Shown: in pieces, positions 1 to 7,681 of the stretch
Position numbering within the stretch: the first letter of the stretch is position 1
Layout: each line of letters opens with the position of its first letter
Source: Terriglobales bacterium
Lineage (GTDB): Bacteria; Acidobacteriota; Terriglobia; Terriglobales; Acidobacteriaceae
Reading direction: 5' to 3'
Assembly (NCBI GenBank): GCA_035624455.1
Contig: DASPRM010000121.1
Coordinates: forward strand, 1 to 52,500
Length of the DNA: 52,500 bases
The notes under the pieces: generated by a model
The model's database searches: none
The model's input: only the letters and a program-made list of their open reading frames with translations
Told to the model about the DNA's origin: nothing
Made by a program: the position numbers and the translations under genes

Positions 1-136
1 CCGACCATTGTTCTCACCATAGGAATTCCTTCATTTTTTCTTATCCCTTCCTGGTCCTAGGGTTTACATCTGTTTCCGTGAGCGTATGATGGTGCGCCAT
101 TTCGCAGGACCAATCAAAAAGGGAGGCATGGACGCC

Positions 137-562
137 ATGAAGAGAGTATGTGGGCTCTTTTTGTTGCTATTTGCGATTCCGTTGCTTGCGCAGGAAAATT
201 TCACCGAGGGTCCGGTGTGGCGGGTGACCATCGTGAAGATCAAGCCAGCACAGTTCGATGCGTATATGACTACGCTGAGGCAAACGACCAAGCCCCTGCT
301 GGATGAAGAAAAACGCCAGGGCATAATCGTCGATTACAAAGTGTTTCTCAAAGAAACCCAGGCGAGTCCGCACGATTGGGACATCGCCCTGGCCGTCCAG
401 TACAAGAATCATGCCGCGATGGACGGGCTGACGGCTAAGGGGGAAGCCATCCGTGACAAGATTCTGGGAGGCAAACAGCCGGCCCAGCAGGTAGCGGAGA
501 AACGGGTAGAGATGCGTGAAGTCATCAGCTCCGAGTTGTTGCAGGAGATCACATTGAAATAA
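137..562 (+). CDS. Secreted protein of unknown function
   Basis: Encodes 141 residues starting with a clear signal peptide: Met-Lys-Arg, a leucine-rich hydrophobic core and a cleavage-like Leu-Leu-Ala-Gln. It is therefore probably exported to the periplasm. The mature part is hydrophilic with a VTIVKIKPAQFDAY stretch that resembles the start of small alpha/beta dimeric-barrel proteins, but I cannot name a family. I chose the ATG at 137 because the GGGAGG at 121-126 lies about 10 nt upstream; in-frame ATGs at 86 and 128 are possible but badly spaced. A strong terminator hairpin follows at 584-615, so the gene appears to be its own transcription unit. Confidence 0.7.
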   Translation: MKRVCGLFLLLFAIPLLAQENFTEGPVWRVTIVKIKPAQFDAYMTTLRQTTKPLLDEEKRQGIIVDYKVFLKETQASPHDWDIALAVQYKNHAAMDGLTAKGEAIRDKILGGKQPAQQVAEKRVEMREVISSELLQEITLK

Positions 563-583
563 GAGGGCTTGAGTTCGATGGGC

Positions 584-615
584 GGCCCCGTTGGCCAATG
601 AAACGGGGCCTTTTT
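584..615 (+). terminator. Rho-independent terminator after the first secreted protein
   Basis: GGCCCCGTT at 584-592 pairs with AACGGGGCC at 602-610, a 9-bp perfect stem with a 9-nt loop, and is followed directly by TTTTT at 611-615. Confidence 0.88.
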
Positions 616-676
616 ATAACTTTCCCGAAGCGCCGTAACCTTTCTTTGGCTCGGCAGTTTACCTGAATGAGAGAGG

Positions 677-1240
677 ATGATGGCGGCCGGCAAATCTGCA
701 CCGACGATCTCCCGCGGAGAAGCTGAGGAGCGCCTTCTTGTGGAGGCCGCGCAGAAGGATCCGACCCGTTTTGCCGAGCTCTATGAAGACAATTTTGAAC
801 GGGTTTATGCCTTCATTCGGCGGCGTGTCCGCCAGCGTGAGGTTGCGGAAGACCTTACGGCAGATGTGTTCCACAAAGCGCTGGTGCATCTTCCCAAGTT
901 TGACTGGCGAGGCATTCCGTTTTCGGCATGGTTGCTGAGGATTGCTTCTAATGTGATTGTCGATGAATGGAAGCGCTCCCGCCGTGAGGTGGTGGAAGAC
1001 CCTCCCGAGCAGGCAGGCGGCGAAGTCGATGTGGAGGAGTTAGAGAACCGTGCCCGCCTCTTTCGCCTGGTGGAGCAGCTCCCGTCTGATCAGGGGCGTG
1101 TAATCGCAATGCGCTTCGCCGATCAGAAAAGCATTCGTGAAATTGCTCACGAAATTGGACGCAGCGAAGGGGCAGTGAAACAGCTGCAATTTCGCGGGCT
1201 GAAGATGTTGCGCACTCTGTGGGGTAGCAAGCATGGCTAA
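677..1240 (+). CDS. ECF-type RNA polymerase sigma factor
   Basis: A 187-residue sigma-70 family factor. Region 2 runs from about residue 30 to 100 (LYEDNFERVYAFIRRR, then EDLTADVFHKAL and the FSAWLLRIASNVIVDEWKR stretch), and region 4 is near residues 125-180, with the helix-turn-helix KSIREIAHEIGRSEGAVKQL. The size and the absence of regions 1 and 3 fit the extracytoplasmic-function group, which redirects RNA polymerase to a small set of promoters. The last 8 bases overlap the next gene, so the two are almost certainly co-translated and the downstream product is the natural candidate for its partner. GAGAGAGG lies very close to the start, so ATG 677 or ATG 680 are both possible. Confidence 0.93.
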   Translation: MMAAGKSAPTISRGEAEERLLVEAAQKDPTRFAELYEDNFERVYAFIRRRVRQREVAEDLTADVFHKALVHLPKFDWRGIPFSAWLLRIASNVIVDEWKRSRREVVEDPPEQAGGEVDVEELENRARLFRLVEQLPSDQGRVIAMRFADQKSIREIAHEIGRSEGAVKQLQFRGLKMLRTLWGSKHG

Positions 1241-2237
1241 GCGACCCTTGTCGGAACAACTCGATGAGCTGGTACAGGCGATGCTGGACCGCCCAGATTC
1301 CTCGCCTCCGCAAGTGGACGCCAAGGTAGCTCCGTTGCTGCCAGTGCTGAAGGAGTTGCGAGAGCTGCCACGCCCATCATTCAAAACCCAACTCAAGTCC
1401 GATCTGCAAAGGAGGATTACCATGATGACGCAATCATCGGCTGTAACTGCTGAGGCAAAGCGTACGATCAACCACCTACCCGAAGGTTTCCACACTGTGA
1501 CGCCCTATCTGATAGTGAGCGGGGCAGCGCGACTGATGGATTTCCTGAAGCAAGCTTACGGTGCGCAAGAGAAACTGCGGGTGCCAAAGCCGGACGGCAG
1601 CATCATGCATGCCGAGATGCGGATTGGCGACTCTGCACTCGAGTTGGCGGACGGCAACGAGCAGCATCCGCCACAAGCGGTAGCCTTGCACTTCTATGTG
1701 GAGGATGCTGACGCGGTCTATGAGCGTGCATTGCAGGCGGGAGCTACGTCCTCACACGTGCCCGTGAACCAGGAATATGGCGATCGCGAAGCGTCGGTGA
1801 AGGATCCTTCCGGAAACTCCTGGTATATCGCCACCCATCAGGGGGCTCGCTATATTCCGGAGGGGTTGCATAGCATCACGCCTTACCTGCACCCTCGCGG
1901 AGCGGCAGCGATGATCGACTTCCTGAAGCAAGCGTTCGGAGCGGAAGAGGAAGCCCGCTATCAGAGTCCGGACGGCGTTATTCAGCATGCGAAAGTCAGA
2001 ATTGGCGATTCCGTTATTGAGATGGGCGAGGCGCACGGGGAATATCAGCCCGTGCCAGCTACGCTGCATATGTATGTCCAGGATTGCGATGCCCTCTACG
2101 AACGCGCTCTGGGCGCAGGGGCCAAGTCGCTGATGGCGCCGAAGGACGAACCTTACGGAGATCGCGCCTCCGGAGTGGTGGATCCGTTCGGGAACCGCTG
2201 GTTCATTGCCACGCACATCAAGGATGTGCAGTTCTAG
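1233..2237 (+). CDS. Tandem VOC (glyoxalase-like) protein with an anti-sigma-like N-terminal region
   Basis: 334 residues. Residues about 75-195 and 205-330 are two copies of the same VOC/PhnB-like fold; each starts with an HTVTPYL or HSITPYL motif and ends with a DPSGNSWYIATH or DPFGNRWFIATH motif. VOC domains usually bind metals and small molecules. The first 62 residues are a separate alpha-helical, leucine-rich segment that ends FKTQLKSDLQRR. It resembles short cytoplasmic regulators found next to acidobacterial ECF sigma factors (inference). The gene overlaps the sigma gene by 8 nt. A perfect AAGGAGG at 1409-1415 precedes ATG 1422, so a shorter 271-residue form with only the VOC domains could also be made. 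No catalytic activity can be assigned. Confidence 0.85.
   Translation: MAKRPLSEQLDELVQAMLDRPDSSPPQVDAKVAPLLPVLKELRELPRPSFKTQLKSDLQRRITMMTQSSAVTAEAKRTINHLPEGFHTVTPYLIVSGAARLMDFLKQAYGAQEKLRVPKPDGSIMHAEMRIGDSALELADGNEQHPPQAVALHFYVEDADAVYERALQAGATSSHVPVNQEYGDREASVKDPSGNSWYIATHQGARYIPEGLHSITPYLHPRGAAAMIDFLKQAFGAEEEARYQSPDGVIQHAKVRIGDSVIEMGEAHGEYQPVPATLHMYVQDCDALYERALGAGAKSLMAPKDEPYGDRASGVVDPFGNRWFIATHIKDVQF
1409..1424 (+). promoter_or_regulatory. Internal Shine-Dalgarno and start codon inside the VOC gene
   Basis: AAAGGAGG ends at 1415, six bases before ATG 1422, with a second ATG at 1425. It is the best ribosome-binding site seen near any start in this part of the window, yet lies inside an open frame that begins at 1233. 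It may permit independent synthesis of the VOC domains without the helical N-terminus. The AGG AGG may also simply encode the two arginines there. Confidence 0.5.
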
Positions 2238-2263
2238 ATTGGCAAAGGGCGGTAACAGGCGTA

Positions 2264-2300
2264 CCCAGGTTAGCGCCGGACTGCATGGCGCGAACCTGGG
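2264..2300. terminator. Hairpin between convergent genes, possible bidirectional terminator
   Basis: CCCAGGTT (2264-2271) pairs with AACCTGGG (2293-2300), continued inward by GCGCC/GGCGC after one mismatch. It lies between the ends of the VOC gene and the oppositely oriented secreted-protein gene. No clear U-tract follows on either strand, so a terminator role is uncertain. Confidence 0.45.
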
Positions 2301-2316
2301 GCACCTTCTGGGGATG

Positions 2317-3048
2317 CTAATGCCGGTGGGTCAGGCTCTTGAAGAGAGTCGGCCAGTATTCCTTCATCAGGTTGGCGCCAGCGTGCGTAGCCAGCAAGAC
2401 TCCATAACGGCTAAAGGTCCTGCCAACGGTCCGCTCATTCTCCGGGAGGTAGCTGTTGGCCAGCCCCGAGGCCATCAGGGGTCCGACTAATCCTCGCCAG
2501 TTGACAGCATTGCCGCCGCTATCGGTGCGCGTCACTACGACTCGGTACAGCGCATACTTCAGGCTCTGGCCGAAACTGCCGTTACCCATCACGAAGAAAC
2601 GGGGATCCTGGTGCAGGGCGGAGCTGATTATGAAGGTTCCGAAAAACTGGTCGGAAGAGTTCAAGGCCAACCCAGCTCCAAAGCGTTTGAAGTACCCGCT
2701 CGCTCCCTGCCCGTAGCCGCTGGGCGAATTGGTGGCTTGCGCGATTCCCGCCCCGAGCGCCGCCCCGACAAATGCCGCTCCGGAGGTGCTATTGCGAAGG
2801 AATAGTCCAAATTTTTGTCCGCTGGTCAACGGCTTATCACTGGTGGCGAGGTCGGGGAAGAACATGGACTGTTTCGTCAAGAATTGGAATTCCCTGGGCA
2901 CCGGCAGATTGGACTTCTGTTTACTGCTGGCTGCGGGGGATGGCGGGTCATTCACGGTGCGGGAGCTATCCTGAGCGACAAGCGAGCAATTCGCGAATAA
3001 CACTCCCACCGCCAGAAAACGCAAAAGTGTCAGAGGCCCTGCTTTCAT
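2317..3048 (-). CDS. Exported protein of unknown function
   Basis: 243 residues. ATG 3048 is chosen because AAGGTG lies 7 nt upstream and the following residues form a signal peptide (MKAGPLTLLRFLAVG, ending near SLVAQ). The mature region has Pro/Ser-rich residues, then a glycine- and alanine-rich segment (GAAFVGAALGAGIAQATNSPS), then YGQGASGYFKRFGAG and HQDPRFF motifs. I recall similar proteins as common uncharacterised secreted or outer-membrane-associated proteins in Acidobacteriota (memory, not a search). The gene converges on the VOC gene and has no operon partner. Confidence 0.75.
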   Translation of the reverse strand: MKAGPLTLLRFLAVGVLFANCSLVAQDSSRTVNDPPSPAASSKQKSNLPVPREFQFLTKQSMFFPDLATSDKPLTSGQKFGLFLRNSTSGAAFVGAALGAGIAQATNSPSGYGQGASGYFKRFGAGLALNSSDQFFGTFIISSALHQDPRFFVMGNGSFGQSLKYALYRVVVTRTDSGGNAVNWRGLVGPLMASGLANSYLPENERTVGRTFSRYGVLLATHAGANLMKEYWPTLFKSLTHRH

Positions 3049-3238
3049 AGTTGGCACCTTTGACCGCCTTAGCGGTCCTTGGGAGATTTCATCCGACAAG
3101 CGAAAACGTCTTTAGAAGAAGACTCCTGGCCTAAGTAGTTCGGGGCACGTTCTTACTATATCTGCCGCTAAAGGAGGAGTGGCAAGCCTACCACAGCCCG
3201 GCAATGAGCATGCAAAATTCGTGATCTTCGGTTGCGAC

Positions 3239-3982
3239 TCAACCTAGCAGGGCAATGCGAGAGTTGGGCAGGCGGAATGCTGTCAGTACGGAAAGCAGGC
3301 GTGAACGAGTGAGCGGTTTGTGCAGGAAACAGCTGGCGCCAGCAGCAAAGGCCCGCGACAACGCCCCCAGTTCGTCCTCCCCAGTCACAACAACGATGTG
3401 AGCTTTACTGTTGGTGATCGACTGACGGGCGAGCTTGGTCAGATAGAGGGCGTCAGGCCCAGGTAAGCGAAGGCCGATCAAGATCAAGTCGAAAGCTCTG
3501 GCCTGGATTTCTTTGGCTGCAGCCCAGCCTTCGTCCGCTTGCACACAATGAAATCCTTCACCTTGCAGGCATTCGCGAAGAAACTCCAGGGTTGCTGTAT
3601 CGTCCTCTATGAGGAGAGCGGTTGTGGGGGCTTCGGCGCGGGCTGGAGGTTTTCGCAACCGCTCATATCGAGCGCGCCTAAGGCTCGACCAGACCTCGCT
3701 GGTCAACGATTCGAGCAGCACAAAACCGTAGCGAGTGCCGCGCCGGTTTGCCACCAATGCCGGGACTTTGCGGCGAGTAGCGGCACTTTCAGCGTCGTAA
3801 TATTCGAGACTAACGCGTTCGCTGATGTCCAAATCAGCGCTGATCACGATTGCGCCGACGCCGCCATCACTGACATCGCGGCAAAGTGCGCGGTAGCGTT
3901 GGCCGCTGGCAGTGATAACCAGCATGCTCTCGCGCGTCTTTCGCCTGGGGAATTTGCGTCGATCGCGGCGTGCCACCGGCAT
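3239..3982 (-). CDS. PilZ domain plus degenerate receiver domain protein
   Basis: 247 residues in two parts. Residues 1-110 form a PilZ domain with the c-di-GMP-binding signature: an arginine cluster (RRDRRKFPRRK) and then DVSDGGVG. Residues about 120-240 form a response-regulator receiver fold: the acidic pair in LLIEDD, VVVTGE for the switch threonine, and HKPL for the conserved lysine. The phosphoacceptor aspartate, expected in the strand before LRLPG, is glycine here (FDLILIGLRLP; codon GGC). The protein may thus respond to c-di-GMP rather than to phosphorylation. No kinase gene is adjacent. Confidence 0.88.
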   Translation of the reverse strand: MPVARRDRRKFPRRKTRESMLVITASGQRYRALCRDVSDGGVGAIVISADLDISERVSLEYYDAESAATRRKVPALVANRRGTRYGFVLLESLTSEVWSSLRRARYERLRKPPARAEAPTTALLIEDDTATLEFLRECLQGEGFHCVQADEGWAAAKEIQARAFDLILIGLRLPGPDALYLTKLARQSITNSKAHIVVVTGEDELGALSRAFAAGASCFLHKPLTRSRLLSVLTAFRLPNSRIALLG

Positions 3983-4331
3983 TCGCAGTGGTCCTCGTGA
4001 GTGGTTAATTATCCGATATCAAAGGGCCCAAACTGCTTATGTGAATTCTTCTTCTTCTCGGCTTGACGGCCTGAGATCGCCGAAGATATCAGCTCGCGGG
4101 TCCCTCATCCGGTTCCCTGCGAAGCAGGTGATGTCGGCGGAGTCAAATATCAGTTCGCGGACTGGGGGGAGGTTCTGAATAGGGAACGCTGCCCGCCCGC
4201 CTTCTTGCTCAGGATTTTGCGGCGAGAACCGAGTTCTGCAAAGTAAGGTGACCCGCAGCCAGTGCATAGCATGCTCTTTTTCCAGACGCCGTACAAGATA
4301 GGACGCTAGCGTCGAAGCAATTCTAATCCGG
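3983..4331. other. 349-bp spacer with no gene recognised
   Basis: Only short open frames without family resemblance are present, such as a 76-codon frame on the minus strand at 4037-4267. No hairpin with a U-tract, tRNA or repeat was found. It lies between two minus-strand genes and may carry the promoter of the PilZ-receiver gene. Confidence 0.4.
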
Positions 4332-4877
4332 TCAGGATTCGTTTTGCTTACGAAGCGGCTGCTTGATGAAGACCACCTTCTGATCGATCCCCTGCTCTCC
4401 GCTATCGATATGTCTTTGAATGGTCAGCTCTTTACCATCCCCGGACAGCGACCATCGGCTGGTCCAGCGAACACTGGGCGTTTGCTTCAGACCCCGAGGC
4501 TTGACGCGCGACTCATTAACCAATGTCCGACCGTTCCAATAGCTACGGGTCAAGGTATCCCCGTCCTCGTTAGAGTCTGTAACCCTCTCCTCACCATCAG
4601 CGGTTAACTCTGTTCGGGTGCGGCGGCCATCCTGGATGTAGTCAAATTCCAGCTTGGCTCCAATATGTCGAATCACGTACTGTGCCGCCATTGGGGGTGT
4701 AACTGGACCAAAAGAGCTTTTGTCTGGATCGAGGTTCCAGATGCCGGAGAAGTTCGGCTTGGTCGTATCCTGAGCGATGGCAGGCAGGAAAACAGCCAAA
4801 AGGAAGAGCAGGCCGACTACCAGGGACAGCGCATACCTGGCCGGAAAGAAACGGGAATGCCAAACAGCCTTGAGCAT
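4332..4877 (-). CDS. Secreted lipocalin-like protein of unknown function
   Basis: 181 residues from ATG 4877. Residues about 15-36 are a hydrophobic signal segment ending LPAIAQ. The mature part opens with KPNFSGIWNLDPDKSSFG, typical of a large family of small secreted beta-rich proteins in Acidobacteriota, in which a 'FSG-W-L' opening is followed by alternating beta strands. The rest is polar with many Thr, Arg and Asp. Its ligand and role are unknown. The longer reading frame to 4916 has no better ribosome-binding site and would push the signal peptide inward. Confidence 0.75.
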   Translation of the reverse strand: MLKAVWHSRFFPARYALSLVVGLLFLLAVFLPAIAQDTTKPNFSGIWNLDPDKSSFGPVTPPMAAQYVIRHIGAKLEFDYIQDGRRTRTELTADGEERVTDSNEDGDTLTRSYWNGRTLVNESRVKPRGLKQTPSVRWTSRWSLSGDGKELTIQRHIDSGEQGIDQKVVFIKQPLRKQNES

Positions 4878-4975
4878 CAACACTCTATCGTACCGTATTC
4901 TCGCGCAGTTGCGCACTTGTCTGCCAGCGAGGCCGGCAACTTCCTAATGGGTAGGATGAGCGTGAAACGACCCAG

Positions 4976-5410
4976 CTAATGGCGTCCAGCAGTTGGGCGA
5001 GCAACTTTGCTCTTTGTTGATAACAGGCTAAGGATTTCCTGCAGCTGCTGACGGACTCGGCGCAGGCCATCCTGCTTGACAATGGCTTGAAAGGGCAAGG
5101 CTGGCTGCGACTTCGACGGCTTGCCTTCCGCCTTGAGCAAATGACGCGCGCCCGCGATAGTGTAGCCATCCTCGTACAGCAGCTTGCGAATTCGTACCAC
5201 GAATTCCACATCCCGACGCCGATACATGCGCTGGCCAGTGCTGCCCTTGGCAGGCTTGAGCTGAGGGAACTCGGTCTCCCAAAAACGCAAAACGTAGGGT
5301 GGCAAGTGACACAAGCGGCCAACTTCGCCGATTCGAAAATAAAGTTTGTCCGGAATATCGATCTCTTCGCCCTTTTTTCTGTTGTCGGATTTCCGGGTGG
5401 CAGTGCTCAT
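4976..5410 (-). CDS. MerR-family transcriptional regulator
   Basis: 144 residues. After a charged N-terminal 20 residues, a winged-helix MerR DNA-binding domain follows: [22 protein letters not shown], then [30 protein letters not shown]. The C-terminal part (about 50 residues) is short and lacks the metal-binding cysteines of MerR or CueR, so no effector can be named. MerR proteins usually distort a promoter spacer to activate transcription. It sits downstream of the lysine-rich peptide gene but beyond that gene's terminator, so it probably has its own promoter. Confidence 0.92.
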   Translation of the reverse strand: MSTATRKSDNRKKGEEIDIPDKLYFRIGEVGRLCHLPPYVLRFWETEFPQLKPAKGSTGQRMYRRRDVEFVVRIRKLLYEDGYTIAGARHLLKAEGKPSKSQPALPFQAIVKQDGLRRVRQQLQEILSLLSTKSKVARPTAGRH

Positions 5411-5568
5411 GAAGATACCCTTCTAGCGAAGCTCTGGCGCGCAGCGGTGAAGAAGTCTACGTCAGACCACAATCGTATCCGCTTCTTCTAGCACGGAGTC
5501 ACTCGCAAGAACAACTTGAAAACCGGACAGGCCCACAAAAAAGAAGGACAGGTACCGATTTCCACCGC

Positions 5569-5593
5569 AAAAAGGGCCCCCAAATGGAGGCCC
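5569..5593 (-). terminator. Rho-independent terminator of the lysine-rich peptide gene
   Basis: On the minus strand GGGCCTCC (5586-5593) pairs with GGGGGCCC (5574-5581) around a 4-nt loop with one U-G pair, followed by TTTTT (5569-5573). It lies about 50 bp after the stop codon of the 15-codon gene. Confidence 0.88.
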
Positions 5594-5641
5594 AACCCTT
5601 TTCCGAGTTTCGGATGACCCTGTACAGTCGGGCTCCGGTTA

Positions 5642-5689
5642 TTACTTCTTTTTCTTTGTGGCCTTTTTTGCTTTCTTCTTTGTAGCCAT
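5642..5689 (-). CDS. Lysine-rich 15-residue peptide
   Basis: A 15-codon frame encoding MATKKKAKKATKKKK, 9 lysines out of 15. It has a full set of expression signals: a promoter-like TTGACA-N18-CAATAT upstream (5823-5852), GGAGG seven bases before the ATG, a TAA stop, and a strong terminator 50 bp downstream. Its composition resembles the basic tails of histone-like proteins, so binding to nucleic acid or anionic lipid is conceivable but is inference. It is far shorter than ordinary gene-finding limits and so may be unannotated in relatives. It could instead be a leader peptide, but no downstream gene precedes the terminator. Confidence 0.7.
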   Translation of the reverse strand: MATKKKAKKATKKKK

Positions 5690-5822
5690 GGTCAAGCCTC
5701 CGTTTTTTGTCCCTGACACGCGGTCCGCATGTAAAGGAAGTTTTCTTGCTTCTCCCAATCTAGGGCCCTGAAAAGCTGCACCTTCGCCCCATTACTTGGA
5801 GCAGAGGTCGCACTAACGCAAG

Positions 5823-5852
5823 ATATTGCGGTGTATCAATTGAGCTTGTCAA
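5823..5852 (-). promoter_or_regulatory. Sigma-70-like promoter for the lysine-rich peptide
   Basis: TTGACA (5847-5852) is separated by 18 bp from CAATAT (5823-5828), read on the minus strand. Transcription would start near 5815 and give a 5' leader of about 125 nt before the peptide start at 5689. Confidence 0.6.
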
Positions 5853-5870
5853 GAAAAATGTATTGTCAAG
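5846..5870. repeat. Tandem direct repeat TTGTCAAG, 17-bp period
   Basis: TTGTCAAG occurs at 5846-5853 and again at 5863-5870, so two TTGACA hexamers stand 17 bp apart on the minus strand. One is the -35 of the promoter above; the second may be an operator or a second -35. The divergent hydantoinase gene starts 104 bp away. Confidence 0.6.
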
Positions 5871-5973
5871 TCTGACGCTTTCTGCTAAGTCGGCCCGATT
5901 TCGTGGCTGCATTGGGTAGTTCAAATCGCGCGCGTGCCCGGGCGGGAGTTTTTCTGGCTACAATCTGAAGCTG

Positions 5974-7650
5974 ATGCCTCGCCGCGATCCCGTCGAGCTT
6001 GAGATCTTCAAGAACCTATTCCACTCTATCGCCGAGGAGATGGGCGCCGCACTTCGCCGCACTGCCTTTTCTCCCAATATCAAAGAACGCCGCGATTATT
6101 CGTGCGCGGTATTCGATGCTCAGGGCGATGTGATCGCAATGGGCGATCACATGCCCGTTCATCTCGGCTCCATGCCCATGTCGGTACGGGCGGCAATCGA
6201 ACAGCTGCAGCTGGGGCTGGGCGATGTGGCCATGCTCAACGATCCTTTCCGGGGCGGCACGCACTTGCCCGACATTACCCTGGTGGCTCCTGTTTTTATC
6301 GGCAGACGCGGCGAAGGCAATGGCAGGAGTCAACCACTGAAGAGACTGCCAGAGCGGAAGAATAATCGGGCTAAGCCTGACTTCTACGTCGCTTCGCGCG
6401 CGCACCACGCCGATGTTGGCGGGACCTATCCCGGCTCGATGGGGATTTGCCGGGAGGTGTATCAGGAAGGGTTTCGTGTTCCTCCGGTCAAGCTGATCCG
6501 TGGTGGGACGATTGACCGTGATGTCCTCTCATTGCTGCTGGCGAATGTGCGGACGCCTGGCGAGAGGGAAGGAGATCTGAGCGCACAAATCGCTTCCTGT
6601 CACACGGGCAGGGTGAGGCTGGAAGAGATCTGCTCCCGCTACGGGCTGGCGCGTGTACGCCGAGCTGCCCAGGATCTGCTGGCGTACTCTGAGGAGATCA
6701 TGCGGGCGTTTCTGGCCCTGGTCCCTGCTGGCACCTATAGGGCGGAGGATTTTCTTGATGACGATGGAGTCAGCGATCAGCCGGTCCGCATTCGAGCCTC
6801 GATAGCCTTCCGAGCGGCTGCACCGGTTGGCCGCTATTCCGCTTCAGGCAAGGCTGGGGAGAAAATCGTAATTATTGATTTCCAGGGCAGTGATGCACAG
6901 GTTGCAGGCAGTCTCAACGCAGTGGAAGCGGTCACGTGGTCCGCCTGTTTCTATGTGTTTCGGTGCTTGCTATCGGAGGATGTTCCAGCGACAGCGGGAT
7001 TGATGCGTCCCATCCGCGTGATTGCTCCCGCAGGGACGATAGTCAATCCTGGTCCTCCTGCCGCGGTGGCCGGCGGCAATGTCGAAACTTCGCAAAGAAT
7101 TGTGGACGTTCTGCTGCGAGCGCTGGCCCAGGCGCTGCCACAGCGCATCCCGGCGGCCGCCTCGGGAACGATGAATAACCTGACGGTTGGTGGCATTGAT
7201 CCGAGAAGCGGCGAACCTTTCGCGTACTATGAAACGGTCGCTGGGGGGATGGGGGCACGCCCCTCTAAGGCGGGAGTCTCGGGCGTGCATACCCACATGA
7301 CAAACTCTCTAAATACACCGATAGAGGCGCTGGAATACGCGTATCCTTTCCGGGTAACCCGCTACGCCCTGCGGCCCGGCAGTGGCGGTATTGGAAAGTA
7401 CCGGGGCGGGGAGGGCATCATCCGCGAGATTGAAGTGCAAGTCGAAAGCGAGGTTACGATTCTTTCTGATCGCAGGAAATTCGCGCCTTACGGTCTGGTG
7501 GGCGGAGGGGACGGCACTCTCGGAGAGTCTGTGATAGTGCGTCGAAACGGCGCGAAGGAACCCCTAGCGGGGAAATCGCATGTCCGGCTGCTTCCCGGAG
7601 AGCGCATCCGCATCGAAACTCCAGGCGGGGGCGGATGGGGGTCAGCCTGA
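5974..7650 (+). CDS. Hydantoinase B / oxoprolinase family protein (HyuB-like)
   Basis: 558 residues, a complete HyuB family protein from DPVELEIFKNLFHSIAEEMG at the N-terminus through DHMPVHLGSMP, NDPFRGGTHLPD and SRAHHADVGG to the C-terminal GGEGIIRE and PGGGGWG motifs. In the family, HyuB is the partner of HyuA in ATP-dependent hydrolysis of N-methylhydantoin or 5-oxoproline. No hyuA lies nearby, so a partner elsewhere or an orphan role is implied. Near residue 115-135 there is a basic segment (RRGEGNGRSQPLKRLPERKN) before the HHADVGG motif that seems an insertion relative to the usual pattern. Next gene begins 31 bp downstream. Confidence 0.92.
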   Translation: MPRRDPVELEIFKNLFHSIAEEMGAALRRTAFSPNIKERRDYSCAVFDAQGDVIAMGDHMPVHLGSMPMSVRAAIEQLQLGLGDVAMLNDPFRGGTHLPDITLVAPVFIGRRGEGNGRSQPLKRLPERKNNRAKPDFYVASRAHHADVGGTYPGSMGICREVYQEGFRVPPVKLIRGGTIDRDVLSLLLANVRTPGEREGDLSAQIASCHTGRVRLEEICSRYGLARVRRAAQDLLAYSEEIMRAFLALVPAGTYRAEDFLDDDGVSDQPVRIRASIAFRAAAPVGRYSASGKAGEKIVIIDFQGSDAQVAGSLNAVEAVTWSACFYVFRCLLSEDVPATAGLMRPIRVIAPAGTIVNPGPPAAVAGGNVETSQRIVDVLLRALAQALPQRIPAAASGTMNNLTVGGIDPRSGEPFAYYETVAGGMGARPSKAGVSGVHTHMTNSLNTPIEALEYAYPFRVTRYALRPGSGGIGKYRGGEGIIREIEVQVESEVTILSDRRKFAPYGLVGGGDGTLGESVIVRRNGAKEPLAGKSHVRLLPGERIRIETPGGGGWGSA

Positions 7651-7681
7651 CAGTGCAAGCGTTCTGTCAAAAAGGAACCAC

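Noticed and set aside
4037-4267. 76-codon minus-strand frame between the PilZ-receiver and lipocalin-like genes.
   Set aside because: No recognisable domain, no good ribosome-binding site, odd composition.
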